DNA of 64,000 nt, from the NCBI RefSeq assembly GCF_019059575.1, contig NW_024882801.1:62001-126000 (forward strand). The letters run 5' to 3'. Positions 28,101 to 39,164 of this stretch are shown piece after piece. The notes beneath the pieces were generated by a model that saw only the letters and a list, made by a program, of their open reading frames with translations, was not told where the DNA came from and ran no database searches. Position 1 is the stretch's first letter; each line of letters starts with the position of its first letter. The position numbers were made by a program, and so were the translations under genes. Source of the DNA: Amphibalanus amphitrite (lineage: Eukaryota > Arthropoda > Thecostraca > Balanomorpha > Balanidae).

Positions 28101-31100
28101 AAAATAGAAGCTAACGATAGGTGTCGCTAAAATTAGCTCGTGGTTGTATATCATCTTGCATTTTGTGAGCAACCGATCACGAGATATGTTCTTTTATTAT
28201 GACAAAAGGAATGCTGCTGCACAAAGTAATTAATGGCGAGTGATTGTAGAGCGTCCTGGCCACCTATGCAGGCCACAGTGCAAACTGTTACAGCGAACTA
28301 TGTGTACGGTCGTGAATGTCGCTGGTACCCTCGTCCCTCCCCCTCCCGAGGTTGCCACTGGCTCTGTGCCGCGGTTAGGGAGGGTGGATGGTGCACGTCG
28401 GAGCACCTGCTGGGGGGATCGATGGTCAAGGTGTAACCAGGGCCGGCGCGCCGCCACCATACAAAATACTAAACGCCGCCGGTGAATCGATCCGCCGCTG
28501 TTGCAAACTGTTAACCGGCGCCCGGCTTTCTACACGTGTCTGACGTTATCGGTCGGCTGTGTGACGTCGCGCTGTCCCAGTGCGACGTGGGCTATGCGCT
28601 GAACGGTGCAGCGCGGCGCGGCACCCAGGACCAAAGTCCGTGCTCTCGTGATCTCTCCGGAACAGTCCAGTCGACGTCAACCGCCGCTGATACACTGTAT
28701 GAATGAAAATATTTTGTATGAAGTACCCTAGCCCATTGCGGGCAGTTTGATTAGATCTGCTGATAATGGTAGTGGCGAATGGAACATCGGCGGATTTGAC
28801 AATGTTGAAGCTTAACTGTGGCTGGGAGTTTCCTATTTAGTATTTATGTACGGGCCTGATGGAACTGCGCCGCTCCGGTCGGCCCTTTTGGCCTTCGCCA
28901 TGTGCCGGCCGGCGCGCGGTATGCACTTGTGGCGGGTCGCTATCGCGCCTATTGCGACCCCGACGGGCCGGCTATCTGCAGCTGCACTGTCCGCGGTGAC
29001 CGCGGTCGGTCGGAGCAGCCGTCGGCCGCGCCTGGCACCGCCGGGGCCAGCGGCTCGGCGGCCGTCCGTCTGACCGGCGCCGGCCCGCCGCCTCTGTGCA
29101 CCGCCGACCGTTTGTCCCCAGAGCTGCGATGCTGCTGTGGGGAGGATACGGGGCAGCGGGCACACTGCGACGTGCGGGCCGCGGCGTCACGGCTGACCGC
29201 ACCGGTACAGCCCGCCTCCTCTCCCCTCCCCTCTGCTCCCCTGGCGCCGCCCGTCTGTCACGTGACGGCTGAGTTATCGTCCTCCGACCGTGACGGCTCG
29301 CATCACGGCTGTCCTGACCGCCTCCGAGCACTCCGTCGGCCGCGCCTTGGCAGTATACGGCGTGGCTCGCAGTGCGATCTGAGGGGCTGTGCAACGGTCC
29401 TTTAGGTAGGCATTTTGAACTTTTTTTTTGTGAGTGAATACTATAGTCAGTCCACCCTTTTTATGTAAAGTAACCAAGTTTGGACTGTCAACAAGTTTGA
29501 ACCTTAGAAAACCAAATAAGCCGTAATTCGCTGAAGCTACCGCCACTGTAATAGTTCTCTGTGGGGTAGTCTGTAGCCTGGCCGACCGGCAGCAGTGCGG
29601 TCGTCCGCCAGTTTATCACTGGGAGGGGGATGGGAGGGGGTCGCGGGAAACACCGCACATGCCCGTCGCCCCGGCGAGGCTCGGGGGGGGGGGGGTGTAC
29701 TTTGCCCTGCAGCGCCCGATAGCAGGCGCCGGCGTCTCAGATAAACGACCCAACAATGGTGCTTCATGGTCGGTCCAAGCCAGCGCAGGAACTCTGCACT
29801 GATTTCCTGTAAACATTGGATTATGCGAGCAAAGTTTGATTCTGAAACTGATTTTTGTGGAGGTTTGAGAATTGATAATTTATAATCAACTGTTAAGCAA
29901 CATACGGCAAGTGTTAAACGGTCAAACGTGGATAACGAAAAACAGTTGACACTTGACATATGTGCTTTCAAGAGAGATACTGGACATGTAATGATTAGAT
30001 GTTCAAAACGCATTAGTATCCTTCGACGAGTAGGCATTGTACTTGTTTTGCTTCGGGCTTTACCATGAAAGAGTTCACTCCACGGGTAACAACGCTTACT
30101 TGCGATGTTTCACGACGTCCTGAACTGAGCATTTATTGAATGGAAGTGCTTCCTGGCTCGCCGGTCAATAGGAAATGTATGGGTCACGCTCACACCAGCT
30201 AATGCATCTGGGCCCGGTCCTTATAGACACTTGGCGGGTAACACTGTGACCTAGTCAAAAGTCGCACTTGCTGGCGAGTTGAAGTCTCGGTTCCCTGTTC
30301 CCGGTTATTTGGTCATTTAACTCTAGGCTACCGACGTAATTTAGGCTGAACGCCAGACTGTCCAAATGGTGAACGGGACGGCCCTTTCCGACGTCTGTGT
30401 GGTCGAAAGTCGATCGGCCTGTGACTGAGCACTGAGCAGTGACTGGGCCGGTGGGACGGGTCGGTAGACTATGCTCGTTGGGACAGGTCGGCAGACAATG
30501 CTCGTTGGGGCAGGTCGGCAGACTATGCTCGTTGGGTGAGTTAACCAGACTGGAGCAGGCGGAGCAGGCTACCGGACTGGGTCGATGGGACAGGTCGCCA
30601 GGTAGGTTGGTGTAGTAGGCCGGCAGACTGGGGCCAGGGGCAAAGGATTGGTGAGACGGGCTGGGCTGCTGCCCAATGGGGAGAGTGCCTCCCCTGCTGG
30701 CCAATTGTCCTCCACCCACCCAGTCTGTGCGCCACCGGCCGCCTCTCAGCCGGTACAGCACGCAGCGTCCGTCACGGACAGCGCTGGCCACTCGGTCACA
30801 TCTCCACACCGAAGTAAACAACAGGTGGTGGGTCGTTAGCCCATGCTCGGCTGACGCGGCGAGTGGCCGGCCGCTCGTCCTGCAGCCTGAGGGGCCGTCC
30901 CTTCGGCCGGGAAGTGGCACGATTGGACGGTCAGGAGCGTGCGGTGTTATCGGCCGCGTCTGGGTGGGTCGCCTGACTGAGAGATAAGATTGTCACATAC
31001 TTTGTGGGTAGATATTCCGTTGTCTTTAACTGACCTGTGCTGTTGGCCACTTGATTCGGTGAACGATAGTCTGTGTTATGCAGTTGAACCACTTGAAACT

Positions 31101-34100
31101 GAGTTGTGCTTACTCAGACGGGCATTACAGTTATGTCAGCTGCCATGCCAGTAAAAGATTATGTGCCCACCTATGAGCGTGCACTGCTAACAACTTACAT
31201 TAAATGAGCGTTGACATCGATACAGTCATCCACTGCATGCACTAATTCAATTTTACGCTGTGCTTATTTTGGCGCCACTAAGCATGCACCTTCATCATGT
31301 CTGGTAATTTTTATTGGATTTATCAGCCCCTCCCGGCCCAGGGGCTCCGCCACCGTTTCAAGGGTGGGTGGGGGTCTGAACCCAAAAATGCACACTCTTA
31401 AACATCCTATAGGCTGTATTACAAAGATGACATTATGGGGGGGGGGGCGGATCGGCGGGAACCATGCGACCCCCCCCCCCTTTCCTGGTAGCGGAGCCCC
31501 TGGCCTCTGCACTATCTCGTTGTCTGTCAGACGATTTCAGATCAGCCGGGTGCCTATTTGACATGTGCCATGTCTGTGGTGTGTATGTATTATTCGACAC
31601 ATGTTTTTGTGTGTTGGCGCATATTTGGGAATTCGTCGCTATTTGTGTGTATACGGTGCCTTTCTTAGGCCTCCGTCAGGTGTTGTGTCAAGTGGATGCA
31701 TTATATGTGTCTATCTATAGTAGTGTCTGTTCAGTGCACTTTGTTCGTCCAGAGACTGGACAATGGGGTGTCGAATTCAGGACTGCTGGCCGCCGGGGGA
31801 GCACACGTCAGCTCCAGCAGCCGGCTGAGAGGCACTGCAATGGTTGAATGCGTAACTCAAACTAGAGTGTATTCGGAACTTTTGACCATACTATCTTAAT
31901 GCGTCTCTGTGGGTGCGCTATGTGCTTTGTGGTACCATTGAAACACGCCGCTGATTGTTAGTGCTCTTCTGTCTCCAGGCCCATTATTTGGTGACGAGGA
32001 GAGCGAGGATGACTACTATTACGATGACGATGACGACGATGACACCTATTCGGACTACACGTGCAACTGTCCGCACCGGCACCACTTCACCGACGACCAG
32101 CTGCGCGAGACCAAGTTCAGCCGGCAGCGGCCGCGGAACGGTGAGTGACCCTCCCCTCCCCTCGGCCCGTCGGCTGGTGTGGCCAGCCGTGGATCTGATG
32201 CCCTAACTGACGGCAGTGGGTCGTGGACTCGTGGGGTATGTGTTAGGTCTGGGTACACATGTTAGATGTCAATACTGGGTACACCGGCACAGTATAGTCG
32301 ACTACAGAATTATGTTCCACTCCTCAGAAGCTATCAGTTGACCGGAGCGCTAAGTTGTGCCGTTTATCACGCAATTAGGCGTGTCGATTGTGAGCATTGG
32401 GACAAAGCTAAAATTTGTGAACTCAGCCCGTGTGATGCGGCACAGCCTACCACTCCAGGCAAATAATTGCCTGTGAAAAGTGGAACATCATTCTGTAGTC
32501 GACTATACATCAACATGGCTACTTCCTGGCTGTTGTAATGCAGCGAGCGGTCGCACGGACTACGGACCGGGCTGGTCAGCAGGCCTGGACTGGTCGTGAA
32601 TGGACGGGGATCATGTTTCTGGGTCACACTGGAGGGTATGAACCTCTGCAGATGCGATTGTCTGTCACTGGGTCGATGAGGTTGAATGAGGACGGAGGGG
32701 GGGGGGGGTATGGATGGGATGGGTCGGTACTTCTAGCTGTCCATATTGGGACCCATCAAGTCGTATTGGTACCTTTTTTACTACGCGCTGTACATTATGC
32801 ACAACTGCTGATGTGAGCAAACAAGGGACATGCTCGACGCCGGTATATGGATTGGTGAATCATTTTTCGGTGCGGCTCTGACCCTGCTGCCGTTTCAGAG
32901 GGGTATCATACGAACACGGATGGAGCGGCCGTCGAGGCGAACGCTTCCAAACTAGTGAAGGAAGAGGAGGCGCAGAAAAACGAAAACAAAAAGAGCGACG
33001 CCAAAAAGAAGAAGAAGAAAAAGAAAAAGAAGAAGCCAGTTGATAATAGTTCCACTTCGGTGAACGTTAACAATAACTGCAGTGAAACGCGTAACGAGAA
33101 TGTCCAGTAAGTTCGACAGATGCTCCGGGTTCATTGTCTGCGGGCGATAATTTACGGATGCTCGTTTTCCACAGGATTTCGATGTATTATCCTTACTTAC
33201 ACATTTACGCCGCGCTTAGCGTTTGATTTATTCAGCTAAACGATGCGTTACACTCAATCCCCTATGAAACGTTGCGCGCCTTGCCTATTTTGTGTTCATT
33301 CCAACGTGTAGAACATTCAGTCTGTCATGCTCTGGAATGCAGTAATAGTAGAATCGCCCCAAATGTAATGGTTGTGTTGCATTACTTAGGGTGAAGTCGT
33401 ATAAGAGTACGCACTTAGTGGATTTCTTGCTCTCATTTGTTTAATATTTGAAAGAAAGAAATCGCAAATAGGGAATATTAAAGTTCATTGAATTAGCCAT
33501 CAACCCATGGGGCAACGATCCTTCAGCGTAAATGGAAGTGGTCTAAAACTGACATTTTCTGAACCGCTGCAGTTGCGTACTCTTACCATATGGGGTGTGT
33601 AGTGTAAGAGTACGCACACCAGGCGGGTGGAGTACGCAAGCATATGAACACACACCTATGCAGCTTGTAAGTGTCCAAATGCTTAACTTCAAACTCAGAA
33701 GGCATTTAAGTTAATTCTAGTATCCAAAAAGAAAAACTTAAAATAAATATTTCACGTCTATAAATCAGGAAATAATCACGTCGTGTGTTTCTTAAAAAAA
33801 AAAAATGCACAATCGAAAGGGAGAATAACTCGTATTTGGAAGAATTTCGGGTACGCATCTGCATCACAGTGCCCCATTGATGATATACCTACAAAACAAA
33901 CGTCATTGAGCGATATATTAATAATTTTATATTTCTGTATATTCGATTTAATGTATAATTCTGCGTACTCTTACCCTCCTGACCAGTGCGTCCTCTTACC
34001 GTACATGCAATTCGCGCACAAAACAACCCCGAAACGTTGTGCAAAACTTCGGAAACATAATATTGCACTGCACAGTATTTCCCCAGATAACCTCACAAGT

Positions 34101-37100
34101 TTCCCACAACAATCACGGAAATGTACCTGATCTCAACTGCCAAGTATCAAAATTATTGTACCATACTATAATAATATCATAACGCTCGAAAATAATATTC
34201 ATCGCCTTAAACTCAACAGCGTCGCCGCTCAACGCCCACGTTCCGTTGGTGACAAGCACGCACTGGCGGCTTCATGTCACTTCATGAACTCGACAAACCC
34301 GCGTTGCTAAGCAACCAAAACAGCTGATGCGTACTCTTGTCGCCCGCGTACTCTTACCCGCCCTTACCCTATGCCTGAAAAGTTGTGCAAATTCACCCCA
34401 AATGCTTTGCGGTCGCCGCATAAATTTTAAATAAATCATGGTGCTTTCGAATGAATGAACTTATAAATATTGATACACTATGCAGTGTACATTGTACATT
34501 GAGACATTGTACATTGTGTTGCTGTTCGCTCCGAACCCCTGCTGACGCCGCCACGTGTGCGCTGCCCAGGTCTGACGAGGATACCGACGGTGAGGGCCTG
34601 GACCTTAACTCGGCCTTCGCCAAGGCGTCTGGAAAGGCCGCCCAGGAGAAGGTGGCCAGCTCCAACGGCAATAAGACGGAATGTCGCCGACCGTCCAGCC
34701 GCCCGGCAAACCACGTGAGTCTCCTCGCCTGTCTTCCGTGGACTGGCGTCGACGGGGCGGTCTGAGAACACTGGCTGCCGATCGGAAACGGAGGGCCGAG
34801 GGCTGGGGCGAGGCCGTGTCAATGGTAGCGATAGTCTTCAGTGTTGGTACTCTACCAACTGAGAAATGCAGTCGGTAGGCACTAAAGTCGGGACCACTGG
34901 GTGCTGGGGACAGGGCTTGGTAGCACGGGATAAGTGGAAAGAAAACCGTAAACCTGCTCCAACGGGAGGAACGGCGTGCCTCACTGACTCGTGTTGCTGT
35001 CCGCTCGCTGCTGTCGTACCGTGCCGACCGGCACATGACCAGTCACCGCTGGCTTCTGACTGCTGACCGCTGGCTTCTGACCGCTGACCGCTGACTTCTG
35101 ACCGTTCCAGGCGTCCTCCGTGGAGCCGCCGCCGGCGCTGCGGCTCCAGGCTCAGGCGTACGCCATGGAGGGCAACCAGCTGGCCAAGAAGGGCGAGTTC
35201 CTGCGCGCCGCCAACGTCTTCACCCTGGCCATCAAACTGGACGGTAACGACCACCGCTTCTTCGGCAACCGCAGCTTCTGCTTCGAGAGGCTCAAGCAGT
35301 ACGATAAGTGAGTTACTCGGGAGTGTCGGGAAACGACAGCCTGCTGATGAACTCATTACAGACGGACTTTGTAGCGGGATAGATGTGGCTTATAGTTTTT
35401 CAGCAGCTGTATGTATCCAAAGAGTGTTGAATACTAAATCGGTTGAGGATTTCAGGCGCGTGACTCAGAGCTGATGTAGTCGCGTCTGTCTTGTTCCAGG
35501 GCGCTCAAAGACGCTGACCGTGCGATACAGATCGATCCGTCCTGGCCGAAAGGCTTCTTCCGGCGGGGTCGCGCGCTGCTGGGACAACTGGTGAGGCGCG
35601 AGGGGCTCCCGGCAGCCTCGACTGGGCTACTTGTCACTGCTGCTGGGAGGCGTGCAAACGGAAAGAATTGGCACACCGCGCCGCTTTGAAGTATTTGTAA
35701 TGCCTTCAGTTGCCATTGTTTTGAGAAAGGTTAAGTTTTTAAGATGTTTTTACATCCTTACAATGGAAGTTGGGTTTATTTACGAACATAACTTTGACCT
35801 TGACTGTTTTTCCCGCTCTCCAGAAATATGCGGAAGCCGAAGAAGCTTTTCGGCAAGTACTTAAACTTGACAAAAACGTGGACGAATGCCATCAAGAATT
35901 GGAGAAAATTAAGGTGTTCAAGTTGATGCAGATGGGCTTTCCGAGGGACAACGCCAGAGCGGCGGTCCGACAGTACAAAACTGAGGAGGTGAGAGGCACC
36001 CCGGCTAGCGGGATCCCTCCAACGAAATACAGTCGGGTGGACTGTTACTGGATTCAAGGAAACACAACATTCAATAACTTGTCTAACAGATCTTCAGGGT
36101 AGTACTGTTCCGGCAGTTTTCACGTCTTTCGATTGGTTCATTACTAAGGGAAGTTAATGGGGACGTGCCGAGCACTCCAGTCTTGCCACTAGCGTTACCC
36201 TATGGTTAAACCCTTCCCAGTTCTGTGCCCCCTCTCCTTCCCAATGGCTGTCATGCTCGTCTGCTGACTGTTCTGTCGGTGCCAGGCGGCGCTGGATGCC
36301 CTGCTGCGCGGGGACGTGCGCCAGCTACCGGACGACAGTTCCGACTCGGAGGATGACACGGGCGAGCCGACGGCCGCCGGCCGGCCCGTCGACCCCAAGG
36401 AGGACCCCTCCAACGTGGAAGGGCTGCGCTCACTCTGGGTGGGCAATATCATGCAGACGGTGACCGAGCGCGACCTGCGAGACCTGTTCGCCAGGTGAGT
36501 GGACTGCTCCGCTCCGAGGGACCCGCCGACCCGTGTGGATTGACCCCGACAACTACCAGTGTTAGTTTCCACTGTGCGGGTCTCAGGTCTATAGGTGTGT
36601 GTTCCGTGCTACTGGCCGTGGGTTGTTCGTACCTTTACTTTGTATTGTACTGTCGTCTGGTGGCGCCCCCATAACGCGCCAACGACCAGTTGATCTGTGG
36701 CTGATACACTTTCCTATGATCTTTCTCTCTGTGTCCTGTGACCACACGCCGGTCCTTGTGACTATGATCCTTCGACCATACCCGTTCCCGTGCTTGACCG
36801 GTGTCCTGTGACCACACCCTTTCCTGTGACCTCACTCGGTCTGTGTGATATGACCCGACCCCGCTCCGGTCGCAGACACGGCGCCGTCACCAGCGTACGC
36901 GTCCTCCCCGACCGCTACTGCGCCTTCGTCAACTTTGGCGATAAGAAGGGCGCCAGTCTGGCCATGCAGCACCTGCAGGGACTGGAGTTCCACGGCAACC
37001 GGCTCAAGATCAAGTTCCCCGACAATCCAATCGTGGACGGACAGGCTAAGGTGGTGATCGGCAAGAAGGGGTGAGTGATCAGTGTTGGGATGCTGCGTTA

Positions 37101-37662
37101 TGAGCTACTGCTGATATCTGATGGATGTGTTGTTTTAGGATGTGCTATGAATGGAGAGGCGTGGTAGCTAATCACTATTTATCAGTGTTCAGTAATGGGC
37201 TTTCAGCGAACGTGCGTACAAAACGCTCGTTTCTCTGGGAATATCGTGGCTAGGTATGTATTTGCGCCTTGTTTGTTAGTGTGGCCGCATAGTTTGGCAA
37301 AAAGGCATGTATAGCATTGCGTTGAGTAGCGACCTCTGCAGCGCCTTGAATTTGAGTCAGACTTGAGTCAGACTATAAGATGCTGACCGCTAATGAACCT
37401 ACCAACCATCCACTGCCCCATTTGCTGTGAATGATATCTGTCCCGACGGCTGACACTGATCGGCATGGACATACTTTGACCCTCCGCCGTGTTCCACAGG
37501 CCAGTGGGCGCTGGCGCCGGCGGAACGCGCAAGCTCACCGGTCCCGTGGGTGACGGCGAGTGCTACTTCTGGCGCACTTCCGACTGCTCATACGGCACCT
37601 CCTGCAAATATAAACACATTGCCGCCAACAAGGGCATCGACCGCAAACCGTGGCGCCGCTGA
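25199..37662 (+). CDS. Multidomain TPR/UBA/RRM/CCCH protein, TTC31-like (eleven exons)
   Basis: Exons: 25199-25244, 25563-25700, 31979-32140, 32899-33106, 34570-34714, 35111-35307, 35500-35590, 35824-35988, 36286-36494, 36876-37070, 37500-37662. All borders are GT-AG and every phase agrees, giving 572 aa. Residues 1-61 resemble a J-domain (AYRVLGLNSDATFREV) but lack HPD. Then come an acidic Tyr/Asp stretch, a His/Cys patch (CNCPHRHHF), 11 consecutive lysines near 151-161, TPR helices at about 245-365 (GNQLAKKGEFLRAANVFTLA; ALKDADRAIQIDP; YAEAEEAFRQVLKLD), a UBA-like segment (LMQMGFPRDNARAAV and ALDALLRG), an RRM at about 428-500 (RNP2 LWVGNI, RNP1 RYCAFVNFG) and a zinc finger C-x7-C-x5-C-x3-H at 540-558. 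An RNA-binding scaffold is inferred. The TPR part suggests TTC31-like proteins; orthology is not certain. Intron 2 is 6.3 kb and transposon-laden. Confidence 0.92.
26489..27972. mobile_element. TTAA-flanked piggyBac-like MITE with a nested hAT element
   Basis: TTAACCCTCGCCCGTATTGG at the left and TATACGGGCGAGGGTTAA at the right. The subterminal hairpins have loops TCCGTTGGA and TCCGTTCGA in the same orientation. Without the 582-bp insertion and its duplicated 8-mer the element is about 894 bp, close to the 892 bp of 13482-14373. A direct run of GTCAGGTCAGGTCAGGTCA words lies at 27419-27438. It sits in intron 2 of the TPR/RRM gene. Confidence 0.83.
26682..27263. mobile_element. hAT-like MITE, perfect 8-bp target duplication
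   Basis: CCTTGCAG occurs at 26674-26681 and again at 27264-27271. The ends are CAGTGGCGCGGGAA and TTCCCGCGCCACTG with one extra A inside the right arm. The interior has many G-runs and C-runs with the hairpin word GCTGAGCCCCCCCAGC. The precise duplication dates it after the host MITE. Confidence 0.88.
28490..30990. other. GC-rich intronic stretch without assignable exon
   Basis: This part of intron 2 of the TPR/RRM gene has two GC-rich blocks (about 28490-29400 and 30240-30990) with long but overlapping open frames on both strands. The frame at 28902-29405 is Cys-rich (YCDPDGPAICSC) but shows no recognisable domain. The known exons 2 and 3 join in phase without it. Alternative exons or a promoter cannot be excluded. 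Confidence 0.4.
30463..30540. repeat. Tandem repeat, 27-bp unit, about 3 copies
   Basis: Units share GTCGGCAGACTATGCTCGTT. On the minus strand the 27-bp period would read as a nonapeptide repeat (CPNEHSLPT), but the frame around it is not convincing as a gene. Confidence 0.85.
31339..31502. mobile_element. Short inverted-repeat element (164 bp)
   Basis: Ends CAGGGGCTCCGCCACC and GGTAGCGGAGCCCCTG are inverse except for one base, in the style of hAT elements. A G-run/C-run pair lies inside the right end. I could not see a matching 8-bp duplication. It sits in intron 2, about 480 bp before exon 3. Confidence 0.6.
33389..34369. mobile_element. Dispersed 0.98-kb repeat, copy 1
   Basis: TA flanks both sides. 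The left end is GGGTGAAGTCGTATAAGAGT and the right end CCGCCCTTACCC. The word GTAAGAGTACGC or its inverse GCGTACTCTTAC recurs along the element (near 33396, 33575, 33604, 33964, 34330 and 34348). It is nearly identical to 61349-62322. No protein is encoded; the open frame at 33783-34130 exists in both copies but diverges at its end. It lies in intron 4 of the TPR/RRM gene. The TA flanks suggest a mariner-like origin. Confidence 0.8.
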
Positions 37663-39164
37663 TCGCCGAGAGCCAGTGGACTGGCGGAGAGAGGGCGGAG
37701 AGTCAGGCAGAGTGAGGGCGTCGGCAGGAAGGGCGAGGAACAGTGAGAGGTGGGACGGACGCTCAGAACCCGGGGACCAGTGTGGGCGGCCGCCGCCAGC
37801 CGCTCCGCTGCGGAAAGGTCGCTCCGGAGCTCCTCTGAGGGAGGTGGGAGCGGCGGCGGCGGCCGCAGTATTGTGATCGTGTCGCCAGACTTTCCAGTTT
37901 GATATTGGCGTGTGCGTATGTGTGTATCCTGGGGGGGGGGGGGGGGGGGTGAAAGTTAAATGGGATGTATCGCCATGTGGCAGCGCTAAGCGTCTGCGCC
38001 TCTTTACGAGGCCGGCACGAGCGGGTGTGTTTGTTTCTGTGCGACTGTGTGTTTGTTTCTGTGCGACTGCGTGTTTGTTTCTGTGCGACTGTGTGTTTGT
38101 TTCGGTGCGACTGCGTGTTTGTTTCGGTGCAACTGTGTGTTTGTTTCTGTGCGACTGTGTGTTTGTTCCGGCGCGCGCGGGGTTTGTTTCGGTGCGACTG
38201 CGTGTTCGTTGCGGCGTCCCTGGCGTCCGCAGCAGTTTGTATTAGCCCAGAGACGGCGCCAAGTGCCATCGGCCTTCCTTCCCCGGCCGAACACGGCCGC
38301 CAGTGCCTTGCAGGTACGCTGTGAGCAGCGCTTGTTGACATTATCACCCATACACTCTGAGCGGGGTCGGTGTTTTATACCCTGTTTTTGGAGCCGCCGC
38401 CGGGCCCGGACGCGCTATCATCAATCCGGCGTGAACCGGCCGCTGTACGGTGCCTTAATCTAGCAGACAACTTCATTCGGGCTCAATACAAGTGTCTGAC
38501 CCGTAGTAGGTGGCTGTTGGTGTGGCGTTTAGCCGGCAGTATGGCAGGCTGCCTGCCCGGGACGACCGAGTTGGTACACTGAGGACTCTGTCGGGTGGAC
38601 GTTTCAAGTACGTCTTTAACTCTGGAAGTGCGAATTTTTTGGAAATGCATCATTTGGCCTAGAATATTTTGAAAGACAAAATTTTCCAACGGCAGTTCCT
38701 GTGCAAGCTAGCCGACCCTCCAATGTGCTACTCTCTCTTTTAATTGCGCCAGTATAGCCGTAGAGATGAGCCAAATTCACTTGCTCTCTCAAGACGCGAA
38801 ATCCTCAGACCTTGTCCAACGAGCTTTATGAGGACCCTACAAACATGAAAATCATAGCATGTATTGAACGTGTCGCGTCCACAAATACATAATGTTCTTA
38901 AGACAGAGTAGCTCTACGCCTGTGAGCGGCTTGCGATAAAACCTACCAAATGCTCTTGGTTACAAACATTCGAAAACCGCTGCTGAAGTTCTCAACGGGA
39001 TTCGACAAACGTCCGATAAATCCATTCGCACACCACCTGCATCAAACGCTCTCAAGTCCGAGGGCATCTTGAAGTACAATATAAGAAGTACACATCAGAC
39101 CGCGTTTTGAAGTACGGGTGGCGGCGACGATCTGTCTTTGGCACGCGCCGTGCGTCACAGTCGT
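37663..39164. other. Spacer between two convergent genes, with tandem repeat
   Basis: This holds the 3' untranslated regions of the TPR/RRM gene (plus) and SLBP (minus). A G-run of about 19 lies at 37931-37949. The minus-strand word ATTAAA near 38738 is a possible SLBP polyadenylation signal. No further gene is seen. Confidence 0.5.
38028..38208. repeat. Tandem repeat, 22-bp unit, about 8 degenerate copies
   Basis: The core GTGTTTGTTTCTGTGCGACT recurs every 22 bp with C/T and C/G changes. Because 22 is not a multiple of three, all frames are open and the open frames here are artefacts. Confidence 0.9.

Noticed and set aside
28902..29405. Cys-rich plus-strand frame as an extra exon of the TPR/RRM gene
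   Set aside because: Exons 2 and 3 already join in phase 1, no clear acceptor/donor pair bounds the frame, and the overlapping minus strand is equally open.
30255..30920. 221-codon minus-strand protein with CPNEHSLPT repeats
   Set aside because: The repeat is a short tandem array, composition is unlike the confirmed exons, and neighbouring frames are also open.
37763..38351. Minus-strand frames with repeated Gln/Lys/His/Thr motifs
   Set aside because: They read through a 22-bp tandem repeat that is open in every frame; no splice or start evidence supports them.
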